In this document: positions 1-11,566 of the stretch, one piece after another
Position numbering within the stretch: position 1 is the stretch's first letter
How the letters are laid out: each line of letters begins with the position of its first letter
Origin: Sitta carolinensis
Taxonomy: Eukaryota > Chordata > Aves > Passeriformes > Sittidae
NCBI GenBank assembly: GCA_032173965.1
Contig: JAVUNC010000019.1
Span: 3,658,501-3,722,500 of the forward strand
Direction: 5' to 3'
Length of the DNA: 64,000 bases
The notes under the pieces: model-generated
What the model was told of the DNA's origin: nothing
The model's database searches: none
The model's input: only the letters and a program-made list of their open reading frames with translations
Made by a program: the position numbers and the translations under genes

Positions 1-369
1 TATTTGATTATTTAAGGTGAGATTTTCCAAATGGTCTCAGTGCTGGAATAACCCCTCTCCCACTGAAGTCACTGCCAAAACTAGAGGAGGTTGAAAAAAC
101 TCCCATCTTTATTAGCCATTGAAATATCTGATGAAGAAACAGGAAGCCAGACATAATTTTTATGGAAAATGTACTGACTTTTAGAATTTTCTTTATGAGC
201 TTGAACTCCTCACCTGGCTCCCTGTCGAAATCAGCACACAATAGGAGGTACACAATACATATTTTCAACTAAAAGCTCCTGGGATGGTTGCTCTAACCCT
301 CTTCCTCCTCTAGATACAGAGCATCTGGAATGGTGTCAGGCATCCCATAAATAAGGACAGCTGCTACTA

Positions 370-404
<35 letters not shown>

Positions 405-1922
405 AGTCTGATGAAAGTTGACAAGGGCAAGTAGAAGGGACTGACAGAAAAAAGAAGCAGGGAAAAAGTGGAGGATCTCGCAGTAATTTCTTAAGCACAC
501 CTCTCTACTGATACCTTTTTCCTGAAAGGGAAGGTTATTTTAATTTAGTCTAGCCTTCCTTTCACACATTTTTCTCTGATGTGATGTCAGAAGCAATACT
601 TTTTGGATCTTTAAATGCTGTGATTTCAGTAAAGCTATTAAAAAACGAGGGGCCTCCTTGGAAAGGGGCGAAGAGCGCTGTGTGCTATAAAGACAAGAAG
701 AGCCAGATGTCACTTGTTAAACACATGGGTTGAGAAGAGTGAAAGGCAGATCTGAAAGCTTAGAGAAGCATCAGGGTATTTGCTCCTCCAGCATGACACA
801 CTCTGTCTTGTAAATAATTGCTAAGTGTCCTCACATTCACACAGCTCATGGATTCCACAGGGGTGAGAGCATAAGACAGCCTTGCAGACACACTTTTGAG
901 GTAACTCTAATTTGAACTAGGAAGCTATCCAGTTTTGATGTCAAGAATTTTTAGTAATACCCACAGCAATTGGGTAAGTGTTTCTCATGGTGAGTTGGCC
1001 TCACCAAGAAAAACAAGTGCCCTATATTGAGTCAAATAAGGCCAGCACAGAGCACTGGAATTAGATTTTGATCTGTGCCAAACTTAAAAACCTTAATGCA
1101 ATCAGGGCTGTGGGGCACAGGAGCTCTCCTGTCACTGTCCAGCTGCGAGGGATAGCTGAAATCAGCACTGGGCATTGGACCCATCTCCTCAGAGACACCT
1201 TAAAGGGTTTTTTTTCTCACAGCATCAGGGCATGTTCAACACCATCTGGACGAGGGGCTCTGCCCCTTCCTTGCCCCACTGCTCTGCAGCAGAGCTGTGC
1301 TGCTGCCTGAGCTTGCTGGCCCTTCCCTGACTCCACAGAGGGCTCGGGAAGCAGCGCTGATGCATCTGCCAGTTCCCTGGAAACACAGAGCCTTCCTGGC
1401 AGGGCCGTGCCCTGCAGGCTGTTTCTGCAGATCACATTCACATTGTGCACTGGGAGTGATGCAAGGCGGACCTGGCCAGAGGATTTCTCCAGTGCCTTTC
1501 AGGAGCACCACTTCAGAAGTCACACTGACAGTTAAAACTGTCCCACTCCTTACAGGGTACAGCTACAGGGATTTACACCAAGCTGAGAGGCTGGTCCTGG
1601 GAGTTAATGTGTTTAACTGCCACATACAAGCAGCTTTAGTGTGGATTCACATGCTCATCCATTTGGAAGATTCAGGCCTGCTTGTGACCTAAGTTCTGCT
1701 CCCTGCAACGCTTTGAGTATCAGATACTCCAATGTGATAATGATGGGAACAGATGTGGAAATATATAGATAGATTTAGAACCTGGTCAGAGGGCTGTGTC
1801 TCATAGTGCCATGCCGGAAAGGAGGAAAGAAAAAATCAAAAGAAACAGAAAATATCCTTCTTACTTAAAAGAAACCACAACTTGTTCTAAATTTATTGTT
1901 CATATTCTCATTCTCTATGCAG
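1..1922. other. Unique non-coding sequence
   Basis: I see no gene in this stretch. It holds a pure A tract at 371-402 and a GC-richer patch at roughly 1090-1540. Open frames of up to 131 codons occur in the patch (for example 1297-1692 on the plus strand). They show no recognisable motif and overlap open frames on the opposite strand, as expected where stop codons are rare because of base composition. No repeat family was recognised. Confidence 0.6.
371..402. repeat. Poly-A tract, 32 bases
   Basis: There are 32 consecutive A bases. A tract this long can be the tail of a retrocopy. The sequence just before it has no clean AATAAA signal and no open frame, and I saw no flanking target-site duplication, so a simple mononucleotide repeat is the safer call. 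It is likely to vary in length between individuals. Confidence 0.9.
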
Positions 1923-2000
1923 GCTTTAAAAATGAACAAATTCTTTAAGAACACAAAGCTCTCACTGTCTGCTGAAATGGCAAAGTTAGCAGCAGCCAAG
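1923..2000 (+). CDS. Candidate internal coding exon (26 codons)
   Basis: A pyrimidine-rich stretch ending in CTATGCAG leads into a 78-bp block, which is followed by AAG then GTAAAA, a usable donor site. The block is an exact multiple of three and is open in only one frame: the other two frames meet TAA within the first 24 bases. The predicted peptide begins ALKMNKFFKNTKLSL, contains SAEMAKLAAAK at its end, and is rich in lysine and alanine. I do not recognise the protein. If real, it would be a phase-0 cassette exon in a gene whose other exons lie outside this window. A pseudo-exon is the main alternative, since acceptor-donor pairs flanking short open blocks occur by chance in a sequence this long. 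Confidence 0.3.
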
Positions 2001-2092
2001 GTAAAATTTCAAGATTTCCACTTTGAAGTGGAACTTGGAGTTAATGGGCTGGGCATGCCCTGATACATAGCACACAGCAACATACCTTGGTT

Positions 2093-2455
2093 GAATCATA
2101 GAAGCTAGAGATGGAAAAGACCTATTAGGTCATCTTTTCCATCTCCCTGCCAATGTAGGGTTATTCTCTGCCAATTCAGGATTATTCTCGAATGTTTTCT
2201 AGTCTAGTTTTAAATGACTCAGGCTGTGGGGCTTCCACCACTTCCCCTGGGAGGCTATTCCACAGACTAATAGACTTTGCTGTTAGGGAAAATTTTCCTG
2301 ATATGCAGCCTGAATTTTACTTTGTTCCATTGCATGCTAGTTCTCCTTGTTATAAGTGTATTACACTACCCTAGGTAATTTGTCTCCCTGTGTTGGTGTT
2401 TATGACCTTCAAATACTTTGAGATGGCCTCAAAATCCACCTTAGGATGGATCTTA
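2093..2455 (-). mobile_element. Old CR1 LINE 3' fragment
   Basis: The stretch begins with GAATCATAGAA, the complement of the CR1 3' tail. It then follows the reverse-complement CR1 3' end: a block around GGGCTTCCACCACTTCCC, an equivalent of the usual phrase about failing to close a gap and CCACAGACTAAT, then a run equivalent to GAATTTTCCTGATATGCAGCC. Divergence from the familiar consensus is high, which suggests one of the older CR1 subfamilies. Only the 3' end is present, which is normal for 5'-truncated CR1 copies. The 60-codon open frame at 2192-2374 is antisense to the element and has no meaning of its own. Confidence 0.75.
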
Positions 2456-4369
2456 GGTAGCATTATACACCACTGCTGTCATCTGTAATATACTTGTAGC
2501 ATCAATTAGACGATGATACTTAAAACACATTCATATTTTTACCGTCCTGCTGTGAGATCCTCCAGAGTGGAACACATCTTGCACCGCTTAGTAAACCCAA
2601 ACTTGCCTCCTGCTGTTTGGCAGCAATTGTACCCGAAGTGATTGAAAAGCGCCTACAGCTTGAAAAGTGCCTGAAGCTACTTGATCCCGCCGTGCTGACT
2701 TCCACCTGTGGGATCACGACGTGTGATGGGTTAAATTAGCACAAGTGCCTCCAGTATTGCCTTTTCCATACATTTTCCACATGGACATTTCTGAGTGAGA
2801 AGCTGACAGGCAGGTGGGGGGAGCTCTCTGGGGGTGGGAAAAGAGAGGGCAAGGGCAAATCACTCTGCACGAGTGGCTCCTGAAAGGGTGGAGACACTTT
2901 GGTTTGGATGGATTAAAAAAAAATTAAAAAAAGCAACAGGCACAATTAAAGCTTTTAGGGCACAGCCAAGGCACGAGGACAGGGAGGCTTCCTATGGGTC
3001 AGGATCTTGCAGCCAGGGCTGCCCCACCACTTCCAGTTGGAGACCAGGATGGGACAGCGCTGACATGGTGCCGTTTACCAGTAACTACTTGGAAATGCAT
3101 CAAAACATTGCTCTTTTATTATGCATGCAAATATATTTTAAAGACCTCCCTGGCTGTGCAGACACTCACAGAGAGATGATTCCTGAAAATGAGAGTTCTC
3201 TTCTACCTGCTACAGTGAGTCTTTTAGTCCTAGAGACTCTTTGCACATCTCTGTGTGCTGGCCAAAGACTGGCTGTGTTACCTGCAGATGACCTCTTCCA
3301 CTGATTTTTTTTTTTCTATTTTGATGTGTCCATATGGGGAATTGTAAGAAAAGCTTAATCTTCACTGAAGAAGGTACAGAGATTTCTTATCCTGACCAGA
3401 ATTTTCATAGTTCTTTTTTGAGAAAATCTTGCCTTTTCATCTCTGTTGCTCTGGGGATCACTAGCAGACACAGGACCAGAATGCTGAGACTCCAGACACC
3501 ATCTATTTATATTTTACATATTGCCCATTTTAAATTTATTGCTCGATTCAAAGTCAAATATTTTGAGCAGAAGAACTTACTTAGTAACAAATTAATTATA
3601 GCATTTTGATACATGTAAAAATCAACAGGATTTGGACATCAGCATATTTTACAAGGAACCTTCATAGTATTCATCATGCTACCACAGTCTTTCAGCTTTG
3701 TTACACACACTCATAAACATGAAAAGTTTGAAAAATTAAAAACTTTTAAGAATAAAATTTTTACTAACAGCAGGAAGTGGAAAACCAAAGCAAAGACATT
3801 TCTTTAGACTCCAAGCAGAAAAATGTCCATAAGATATTGCTGCAGGAACAATAAAAAAGAGCCCCACAAAGCAAATCAGAACATTTGAGAGGTGACATAG
3901 TTCAGCCTACAAACTTGCACACATGGAACATCTGCTTTTGCTCTGAGATTGCTCCTGGTTGCTCCACAGAGGTCAATAATTCACTGGCACCATCTCTTTA
4001 CATTTAGTTGTATGTGTGATCAGGGTCCATAAAACACATGTACAGACCCTTAACATGCTTCCAGCACTTTTGGACCATCTATCCCAAGACCCTCTGTCTC
4101 ATCAAGAACATTTGATGTATGGCATAGTGACTTTGTAACTATATTGCCTTTCCTATAGGTTTATGTTGCAGCTTGTTAAGGACCAGGCGAGTGGCAAAAA
4201 ATAGTTCCCTTTAAAAACACAGTGGTCTTGAGTAAAATAATGTTCTGCTGGTTGTTGGGTCCTGCTCCAGCTGAATCTTTTCCTCCTGCCCACAAATCGT
4301 AGTGGTGGCCAACTGCTGCATGGAACTGAAGGGCAGGTAAGGAGAAGAGCCAGATCCATGTCACACTCC
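2456..4369. other. Unique non-coding sequence
   Basis: No gene or recognised repeat is visible. The left part (about 2520-3300) has somewhat higher GC and carries a 156-codon open frame at 2834-3304 with no recognisable domain and no splice or codon evidence. The right part is A/T-rich with short T and A runs. I see nothing else to annotate. Confidence 0.55.
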
Positions 4370-5800
4370 CACCCTTCCTTCTTCCCAGGCTTATCCTTAT
4401 TCCCGATTCCCTACCTCCTGTGCCCCAGCAGCACAGGGAGAAGTAGGACTGGGGTTCCCAGTCAGTTCATGTCATGTTTTTGGTGCTACAGCTTCCTCCT
4501 CAGGGAATAGAGTCTTTCCCCGGCTCCAGTGTGGGGTCCCTCCCATGGGAGACAGTCCTTCCCAAATTTCTTCAATGTCAGTCCTTCTCATGGGCTGCAG
4601 TTCTTCATGAACTGCTCCAGCATGGGGTCCTTAGGAGGGTCACAAGTCCTGCCAGGAAACCTGCTCCAGCATGGGCTGCTCTCTCAAATGGTCTGCAGGG
4701 CCCTGTCAGGATCCTGCTCCTGCACAGACTTTGTTCTGGCATCCACCTTCTGCAGTGTGGACTCCTCCATGGGCTGCCAGTGGCTCTCAGCCCATCATCC
4801 ATGGGCTGCAGCTGGCTCTCAGCCCATCATCCATGGGCTGCCAGTGGCTCTCAGCCCATCCATGGGCTGCAGCTGGCTCTCAGCCCATCCATGGGCTGCC
4901 AGTGGCTCTCAGCCCATCATCCATGGGCTGCCAGTGGCTCTCAGCCCATCCATGGGCTGCCAGTGGCTCTCAGCCCATCATCCATGGGCTGCCAGTGGCT
5001 CTCAGCCCATCCATGGGCTGCCAGTGCCTCTCAGCCCATCATCCATGGGCTGCAGCTGGCTCTCAGCCCATCATCCATGGGCTGCCAGTGGCTCTCAGCC
5101 CATCCATGGGCTGCAGCTGGCTCTCAGCCCATCATCCATGGGCTGCCAGGGCTCTCAGCCCATCATCCATGGGTTGCCAGTGGCTCTCAGCCCATCATCC
5201 ATGGGCTGCCAGTGGCTCTCAGCCCATCCATGGGCTGCCAGTGCCTCTCAGCCCATCATCCATGGGCTGCCAGTGGCTCTCAGCCCATCATCCATGGGCT
5301 GCCAGTGGCTCTCAGCCCATCATCCATGGGCTGCCAGTGGCAGCCCATCCATGGGCTGCAGCTGGCTCTCAGCCCATCATCCATGGGCTGCCAGTGGCTC
5401 TCAGCCCATCCATGGGCTGCCAGTCCCTCTCAGCCCCTCCATCGGCTGCAGCTGGCTCTGAGCCCATCATCCATGGGCTGCCAGTGGCTCTCAGCCCATC
5501 CATGGGCTGCCAGTGGCTCTCAGCCCATCCATGGGCTGCACGGGCACAGCTGCCTCACCAGGTTCTTCATCCACCCTGCTGTAGCTGGCACTGCACGGTT
5601 CCCTCCTCCCTCCCCTCAAATGCAATATCCCAGAGGTGCTGCCACCACTACCCACTGGCTCAGCCTGGGCCAGCAGCAGGTGTGTCCTGGAGCTGGCAGG
5701 CATTGGCTCTGTGGGATGTGGAGGAAGCTTTTGGCATCTCCTCAGAGAAGTCACTCCTGTAATCCACCCCCTACCATAACCTTGTCATACAAATCCAATA
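4370..5800 (-). mobile_element. Degenerate LTR-like element with internal array
   Basis: Read on the minus strand, the sequence resembles a dispersed bird repeat that I recall as an endogenous-retrovirus LTR, though I cannot name the family. The right flank (5541-5800, plus strand) keeps recognisable phrases such as CACTGGCTCAGCCTGGGCC, GGCATTGGCTCTGT, GAGGAAGCTT and ACCATAACCTTGTCATAC. The left flank (4375-4766) keeps TCCCGATTCCCTACCTCCT, CCCAGCAGCACAGGGA, a series of CTGCTCCAGCATGGG blocks and GGGTCACAAGTCCTGCCAG. The part expected beyond position 4370 is missing, so this end is truncated. No retroviral gag, pol or env frame and no second LTR is seen, so it is an incomplete solo copy. Its centre has been taken over by a minisatellite. 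Confidence 0.65.
4767..5540 (+). repeat. Minisatellite, 25 full units of 29/32 bp
   Basis: The array starts at CCATGGGCTG (4767). Unit starts fall at 4767, 4799, 4831, 4860, 4889, 4921, 4950, 4982, 5011, 5043, 5075, 5104, 5136, 5167, 5199, 5228, 5260, 5292, 5324, 5349, 5381, 5410, 5439, 5471 and 5500, with a partial unit at 5529. Units are 29 bp, or 32 bp with an extra CAT at the end; two are shortened (31 bp at 5136, 25 bp at 5324). Most carry GCTGCCAGTGG. Six (starting 4799, 4860, 5043, 5104, 5349, 5439) instead carry GCTGCAGCTGG. Single-base variants mark a few others, for example GTGCCTC at 5011 and 5228. ATGGGCTG at the start and CAGCCCAT at the end of a unit are 8-bp inverted arms. There are no unique spacers, so this is not a CRISPR array. 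Confidence 0.95.
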
Positions 5801-8640
5801 TAATTGTATCATCTAACAGAGAATAACTTTGGAAAACATTGATAATTTAACACTGAAGCACTGGGCTTGTTAGCAGCTGCCTTCATTCTCCACACACTTT
5901 TAGACGTATAGGTAAAAAAAGATACTAAAGAATGAATTAATTGGCTGGACACCAATGCTTCATGGGAATGCATCTGTTTTGTGAGAGTCAAATTAAAAAT
6001 GAGAAGCATTCTTTTCAGGACTTTTTATTAGTATATAAATACATTTAATGATTTTATTCCTTAAGATGAACAATATGTTCAGCGTTGTTTTGAAATACAG
6101 AACAAAGGAAATAGCACAAATTATTTCAAGATAGTACATGGGTGTGGTACGGATAACAGCTAAGTATAAGTTGTTTTGTGGATATAAACCCTTCTGGTTC
6201 TTTCCATGCCTTTGACAAACCTGTAAAACATTTTATGCTGACATTTTATAAAGAGACTGTATAACTATGAAGACTTTGGAGGACCCAATTTTTTATTAAG
6301 ACTAACTGTTTTAAGTACACCAGCACATATTCCTAATGATTAATGCACACACGGCAATAGAGCCAAGCCACACAAAGCTGTGGAGTTACAAGGGGAGCCC
6401 TCTGGCCCTTCCTTTCCCAGTGCCATCTCCTCTGTGCAGAGCTCCTGCAGAGCTGCATCCCCTCCTCCACGAGGCAGGGGAGTGAAAGGGGCTGGAACAA
6501 CAGCAGCAGTCACCTGGGGCGAGCAAAATGCAGTGATTCTTGGCTCAGCAAAGCTCTTCCCTAGAACAGCAGGTGGACCACAGCTGCCCCTGTGATGCTT
6601 CTGCCTGTAGGGATGCTCCAGGGGCAGTGAGAGGCTCATTTCCACAGCAATGCAAGAGGCATGCCTGAGCTGAGAACTGCAGGTAGAGGAGGAGAGCAGC
6701 ACAAGCCACAGATGAGAAAGTGGCCCAAACAGCACAGAGCCAAATGCTAATACCCTAACTCACAGTCAGTAGCATTCTGCTTCACAGACTGTCCCTTGGG
6801 CACTCCTAATTTGGATCTCCGAGGAAAGTTTTATTAAGCCAGAGTATCAGAAGATGATCTTAGTGTTGAAGACTTAAATTAGGAAATCACTGAAAATCTG
6901 AGGACCATTAAGGGGGAGAGGGCCAGATCTTGTGTTTCTGTTTTCTTCCCTGAAATGTGGTTTAGGGCCTTTAGGGACAGTTCATGCATTTTTACTGATT
7001 GGTGTGCAAAGCCAGCTGAACTGAGTCCCTCCCGCCCATGCAGCAGAGCTGAAAAAGCTGAAGAAGCAGAGCTGGGAAGGTTTTGCAAATTCCTGTTTAT
7101 TGCAAAGAACAGCTATTAATAGGCACAATTAAAAGGCAAATATCTAAAGTCAAACCAGTTAAGCTCATGTGCATCCCTAATGACAGTGATAAAGGCATTA
7201 CCATTCAGTGCAAAACCAAATGGTCCTAGATTAAGTGCTGGGCACTCACATTTCAGATGATGCTAGTAATCTGAATTTCTCATTATAGAGTTTATGCCAG
7301 ACTCACACTCTTGCCAAGCATGATTTAACTCTTCACAGTGTCAAACTGACCTCACAACTCCTAGGAAGAGAGCATTAATTGTGATTTCATTGTGTTTCAT
7401 GATAAATTAAAAACTGGGCAGTGTTTCACATAATAAACTCAAATTATAACGCAAATCTCCTCTATTGGCAGCTGTATTTAGAAGTACTAAATCCCAGCTA
7501 ATATTAACTAAATGGGCAGTTTCTTTTTCCCTTGAAACCAAAGGTATTTCTCTCATGATAAGGTAGGACTTGCTCAGAGAAAGGATGCCATTATCTTCCT
7601 GGTGCTTTCTGCAGTTCTGCTTTCCCAGCATCCAATTACAATGTAAACATTTGCTTTTCTTATCAGTTCTGTGCTGGAGCAAACAAGGTCTTAAGAAGAC
7701 TATCAGAGTGACAGAAGGATATAAGAAGAAAAGAGCAAGGAAGGGCATTGTTGAAAGATATAACTTGGAAGATATAACTGCTAAATTTTCTTTAATTTAA
7801 TTACACAGTATACTAGGAATAAAACTCAACAATGTTAACTCATTCAAAAGGATAACCAAGTGCAATAGACACAGGTAGATATGTGTCTTAGATCCATAGG
7901 TGTTTATAAATATTAAAACCTAAAACCATCCTTATATTAATGTATGTAAAATCTACATTTTTTTATAACTGGCCTGAAAAAATTATAAAAAATGTTCTGG
8001 AGATGGTAAAAGAGAAGCCAGATATAATCTCAGTGAGTGTTAAATAAACACAGGAAATATGACTTCTTGTTTGCAGTTTCCCTCCTACAGGCTGCTAGGC
8101 TGTGAATTGTGATTCTTCTGAAAATCTTTGCAAAATGCTATGGAAATGATTTAATATTTACAGCCAATGATTAATTCTTTATTTGCTTGTAAAGTTTTTT
8201 GGCACTGAGTCTCCATCACAATGAATATGAATGCATAATCCTGTAATTAATGAAGAACATTGCATGGTCCTATTGAAGGGTGTGTCAATGGATTATGACT
8301 TTTTGCTATGTAAATGCAGTTTCTGATCATGATTCTGTACAGATGCAATTCTACAAAATCAGTGACTGCAACAGAAAAGAATATGGATAGAAAAATCTGA
8401 TGGATAAAATCTGTGATACTTGAAAAGCAAGAGAGGTTTTGGTGGCTTTTTATGCGGGTAACTCCACTGCAAATGGTGAAAGTATTTCAGAATGGTAAGA
8501 AAACTGCAGATGGTGTCAAAACAGAATTCTCTCATGTCCCCACTATGCCTGCTCAGAATTCTGCCTTACAGGAACCACAGCAGAAAGAACAGCAACAGTA
8601 ACTCTGTTATCTGTGCCATGATCAGAGCATGACAGTGCTC
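5801..8640. other. Unique non-coding sequence
   Basis: No gene is visible. The stretch is mostly A/T-rich with a GC-richer patch at about 6370-6740, where a 131-codon minus-strand open frame (6340-6735) has no recognised domain and overlaps an open plus-strand frame. The block at about 8090-8340 is A/T-rich but complex, with TAAT and ATGCATAAT motifs typical of homeodomain or POU sites. It could be regulatory, but nothing here proves it. Confidence 0.5.
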
Positions 8641-11566
8641 TGCAAGTAAATCATGACTGAGCCATAGCTGAGTGTGCCCTTGACGTGGTCTCTCATGGTT
8701 CTGTACCAGTCAGGATGACACAGGTTCTTCCTGCAGGGTTGCCTGGCCTTGGCAGAGAAGAAAGGGTTGTGTGAGAGCAGTGCAGTGTTTGAACTCCAGC
8801 TACTCTCTGCTGTCCAGAGACAAATCCTGCTTCCTCTCTGAGGCTCCTACACCCAGGATGGAGGTCCAGGAGAACAAAAATAAACCACTACAAATCTGTG
8901 TTGTGGGCACACATTACTAATGGATACCCCTCCCTGGCCTTTGTCAGCCCCTTCTCCTTGCAATAATTCTGTGATCTGTGGGGTAGCACTGCTCCTGCTC
9001 CTGCCTGTAGGGAAAGGAGCCACGCTGCAAGGCATGTGTGGATTCGATGAGAAGTTTTTCCGCTATGCACCATTTTTGATTAATTGTTGCTTTCCCCTCC
9101 ACTCTGAATGTCATTTTAGTATGCCAAGAATGCCAAAGTTTTAGTGGTCAAATAGAGCCAAGTGCATTCTTGGAGAAAGTGTGACTGAAGAGAAGGACAA
9201 AGTGTAACACATGGTATGTGGAACAGAGAGTGAGAGGTGAAGGACTAGAAGATCCCAGAGTGGAGAAGTAGCCCTCACTGAATGATCAATACTTCCTTAT
9301 TCTGAACTCAGCTTCATCTTAAATAACCTCAGAATATGTCAAAGTGTAGATATTACTTTTATCAGTAGATTTTTCTTACTGTCCTTGCAGAGCCCCTCAT
9401 TTCATGCCTGTTTCCATCAGCATGCCTGTAGATGTTCAGAACAGCACCTTCACTCTTTGCTGGTCCAGATTCTGCACCTGTAGAATTTCTATTATTTCCC
9501 ATCTAAGCACACCAAGTAGGGTGTGACAGATTTGCACAGATAATATCTGATGCAGTTAGTGAATTGTATTCCAGTGTGAGCTTAAGGAATTGTACTGCAG
9601 TACATGGGGAGCTCAGCAAGAGGCATAACTCAGGCAAAAACCTGCCTTTGGATGCTTTGTTCCCACCCTTTGCTGCTCCTCAGAGACATTTTCTGCAGGA
9701 GGATGCTCATTTCTCTCCTCATGTTTGCTCAGTCAGACTCTGAAATTGTTTCAGTCTGCCTCATCCCTGGATTCACCCCTCTTTGTTTGCTGACTTGCTC
9801 TGGTACAATTATTTCTTTGGCAACACATCCTGAATCCAGACAATGTCATGGATCAAGTGGTGAATTATAGTAATATATCTACCAATATTGATACAAGGCA
9901 AATAGAGGCACAGTAGAAATGTTAATTCCCACTTTTGTGAGTTCATCTGAGATTAGAGGCTGACTGCTCTTGAATCACCCATTCACAAATGTCTTCACGT
10001 GGTGTTGCTATCTATTAGTTCTGTTCTTTCTTGCCTGGCTTGCTTTAATGATGGAAGTAAAGAGGAGGCTGATTTATTTTGAGCAAATAAAATTGCATGG
10101 GAAAAAAGAGGGACAATTGGTGCAAGAGGCTTCCAGAGACAGCACTCTTCAATCAGTCCTACCAAATGTTTGCCCAATTTGTTTCATTTATGGTCTCCAC
10201 TTTTCAGTAAGGGTGTGAAACATGTTCTCTGCTGCTTTCCCTGCAAGAAAGCCAGGGATGTACAGTAGTGAGGCAAGGGGAGGTCACGGAGATGACATGG
10301 GGTCTGGAACACATGATGGATGAGAAGAGGCTGGGAACAGCATTCATTCACTCTTATCAGGAAAAGACCGAATGAGTAAATATCTTTTTGTCTCTTTAGC
10401 TAAGGAATGGGAGGGCATAGATAAGGTAGACATCGACTTAGTGGAACACACTGACAGCTTGGTCACAAGCTGCAGCAAGGGGATTTCGACCACAGAGCAG
10501 TAGATGTCATCTCTAGCTAGCTTTGCAATTAATGGATAAATAGATATGACTAGATATTCAAATTATTTGATGTTCTGATAGTTAAACATTGTTGAAAGCC
10601 AGCTTGGCCACGATAAACTTGTGTAAGTTGCACTTACACACTTATTTTCATATTTTTTTCTTGACACCACTGTAGATGCGGTCTATGAATCTGGTGGAGA
10701 GTAAGAAAAATAACAAATGTTTTTTATTAAGAGCAAGAGATTAAATCAATTCATTGGACCTGAAACTGCATGAGTAGGTGAGGCAACATTCCAGTTCATC
10801 TTAGTCCAAAATACGCCTTCTCACACTGAAGCTCCACAGCAGGATATGAAATCACAAACATCACATCATCAGAACAAATGCTCATTGCAAGATTGTGAAG
10901 GCAGGACACCATAAATCAACAGCTCCTGAGAGCTGCTGGGTTTGGACTTTTCTAAAGACAAACGAAATCTTTTACGGCCTGTCATTTTAAAATGAACCCA
11001 AAATAAAGAAATTAAAGATATGGCTGTGCAGAAACTGTAATTTAATAAGTAGAATTGGCTAAAAAGCAAAAAAGTCTCCCCACAAATGCTCCTGCAAATG
11101 GCCCATGATTCAATAATATACTGAATCATTTAAATCATAGCTTTAAGTCTAATTCCATACTGGTTTTACAAAGAATTTAAGCACTTTGTTAAACTTATCT
11201 AAGAATGTACCTCTTTTGCTGTTCTGGACATATTCATTTACATTTTCAATGAAACCATTTCAGACTCAGTCATATCTCTCTATGTTTGCTTGCAATGCTC
11301 ATGTCCACAAATGAATATCTAGCCTTTTGAGCTGACCCAAAAAGGTATACAGGTTCATATTGGCATTTTAAAATGTTAATAACTCTGGATATTCATATGC
11401 AGCCCACTGTGTGAATTAAAAGATGCAATGTCTTTCGGTAGCCTAATAGCAACAGAGTTCAAATTTTAAGTAACATTGCTTAATATAGATCGTTAACAGA
11501 AAAATATTTAGACGGAAAAGGTGTTGGAAAAACCTGTGTCAGGCTGTTGTGTATCCCACTGGAACA
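8641..11566. other. Unique non-coding sequence
   Basis: No gene or recognised dispersed repeat is visible. The only structure I note is a short perfect inverted repeat at 10620-10640. Open frames in this stretch are all short (under 90 codons) and carry no recognisable motif. Confidence 0.5.
10620..10640. repeat. Short perfect inverted repeat
   Basis: The arms TGTGTAAG and CTTACACA (8 bp, perfectly complementary) are separated by TTGCA. The hairpin is small and may be chance. It is listed only because the match is exact. Confidence 0.5.

Noticed and set aside
371..402. A32 tract as the tail of a processed pseudogene
   Set aside because: There is no AATAAA, gene-like body or flanking duplication upstream.
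1297..1692. 131-codon open frame in a GC-richer patch
   Set aside because: Overlapping minus-strand frames are also open and there are no recognisable motifs, so composition explains it.
2192..2374. 60-codon plus-strand open frame
   Set aside because: It lies wholly within an antisense CR1 fragment.
4767..5540. Regular 29-32 bp repeats resembling a CRISPR array
   Set aside because: The units directly abut with no unique spacers, and the genome is a vertebrate one.
4474..5826. Long open frames (450, 363 and 310 codons) suggesting a repetitive protein gene
   Set aside because: They exist in all three plus-strand frames because the minisatellite unit lacks stops and shifts the frame at each step. 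The flanks are LTR-like, and there is no codon or splice evidence.
6340..6735. 131-codon minus-strand open frame
   Set aside because: Same reasoning: a GC-rich patch with an overlapping open plus-strand frame and no domain or splice evidence.
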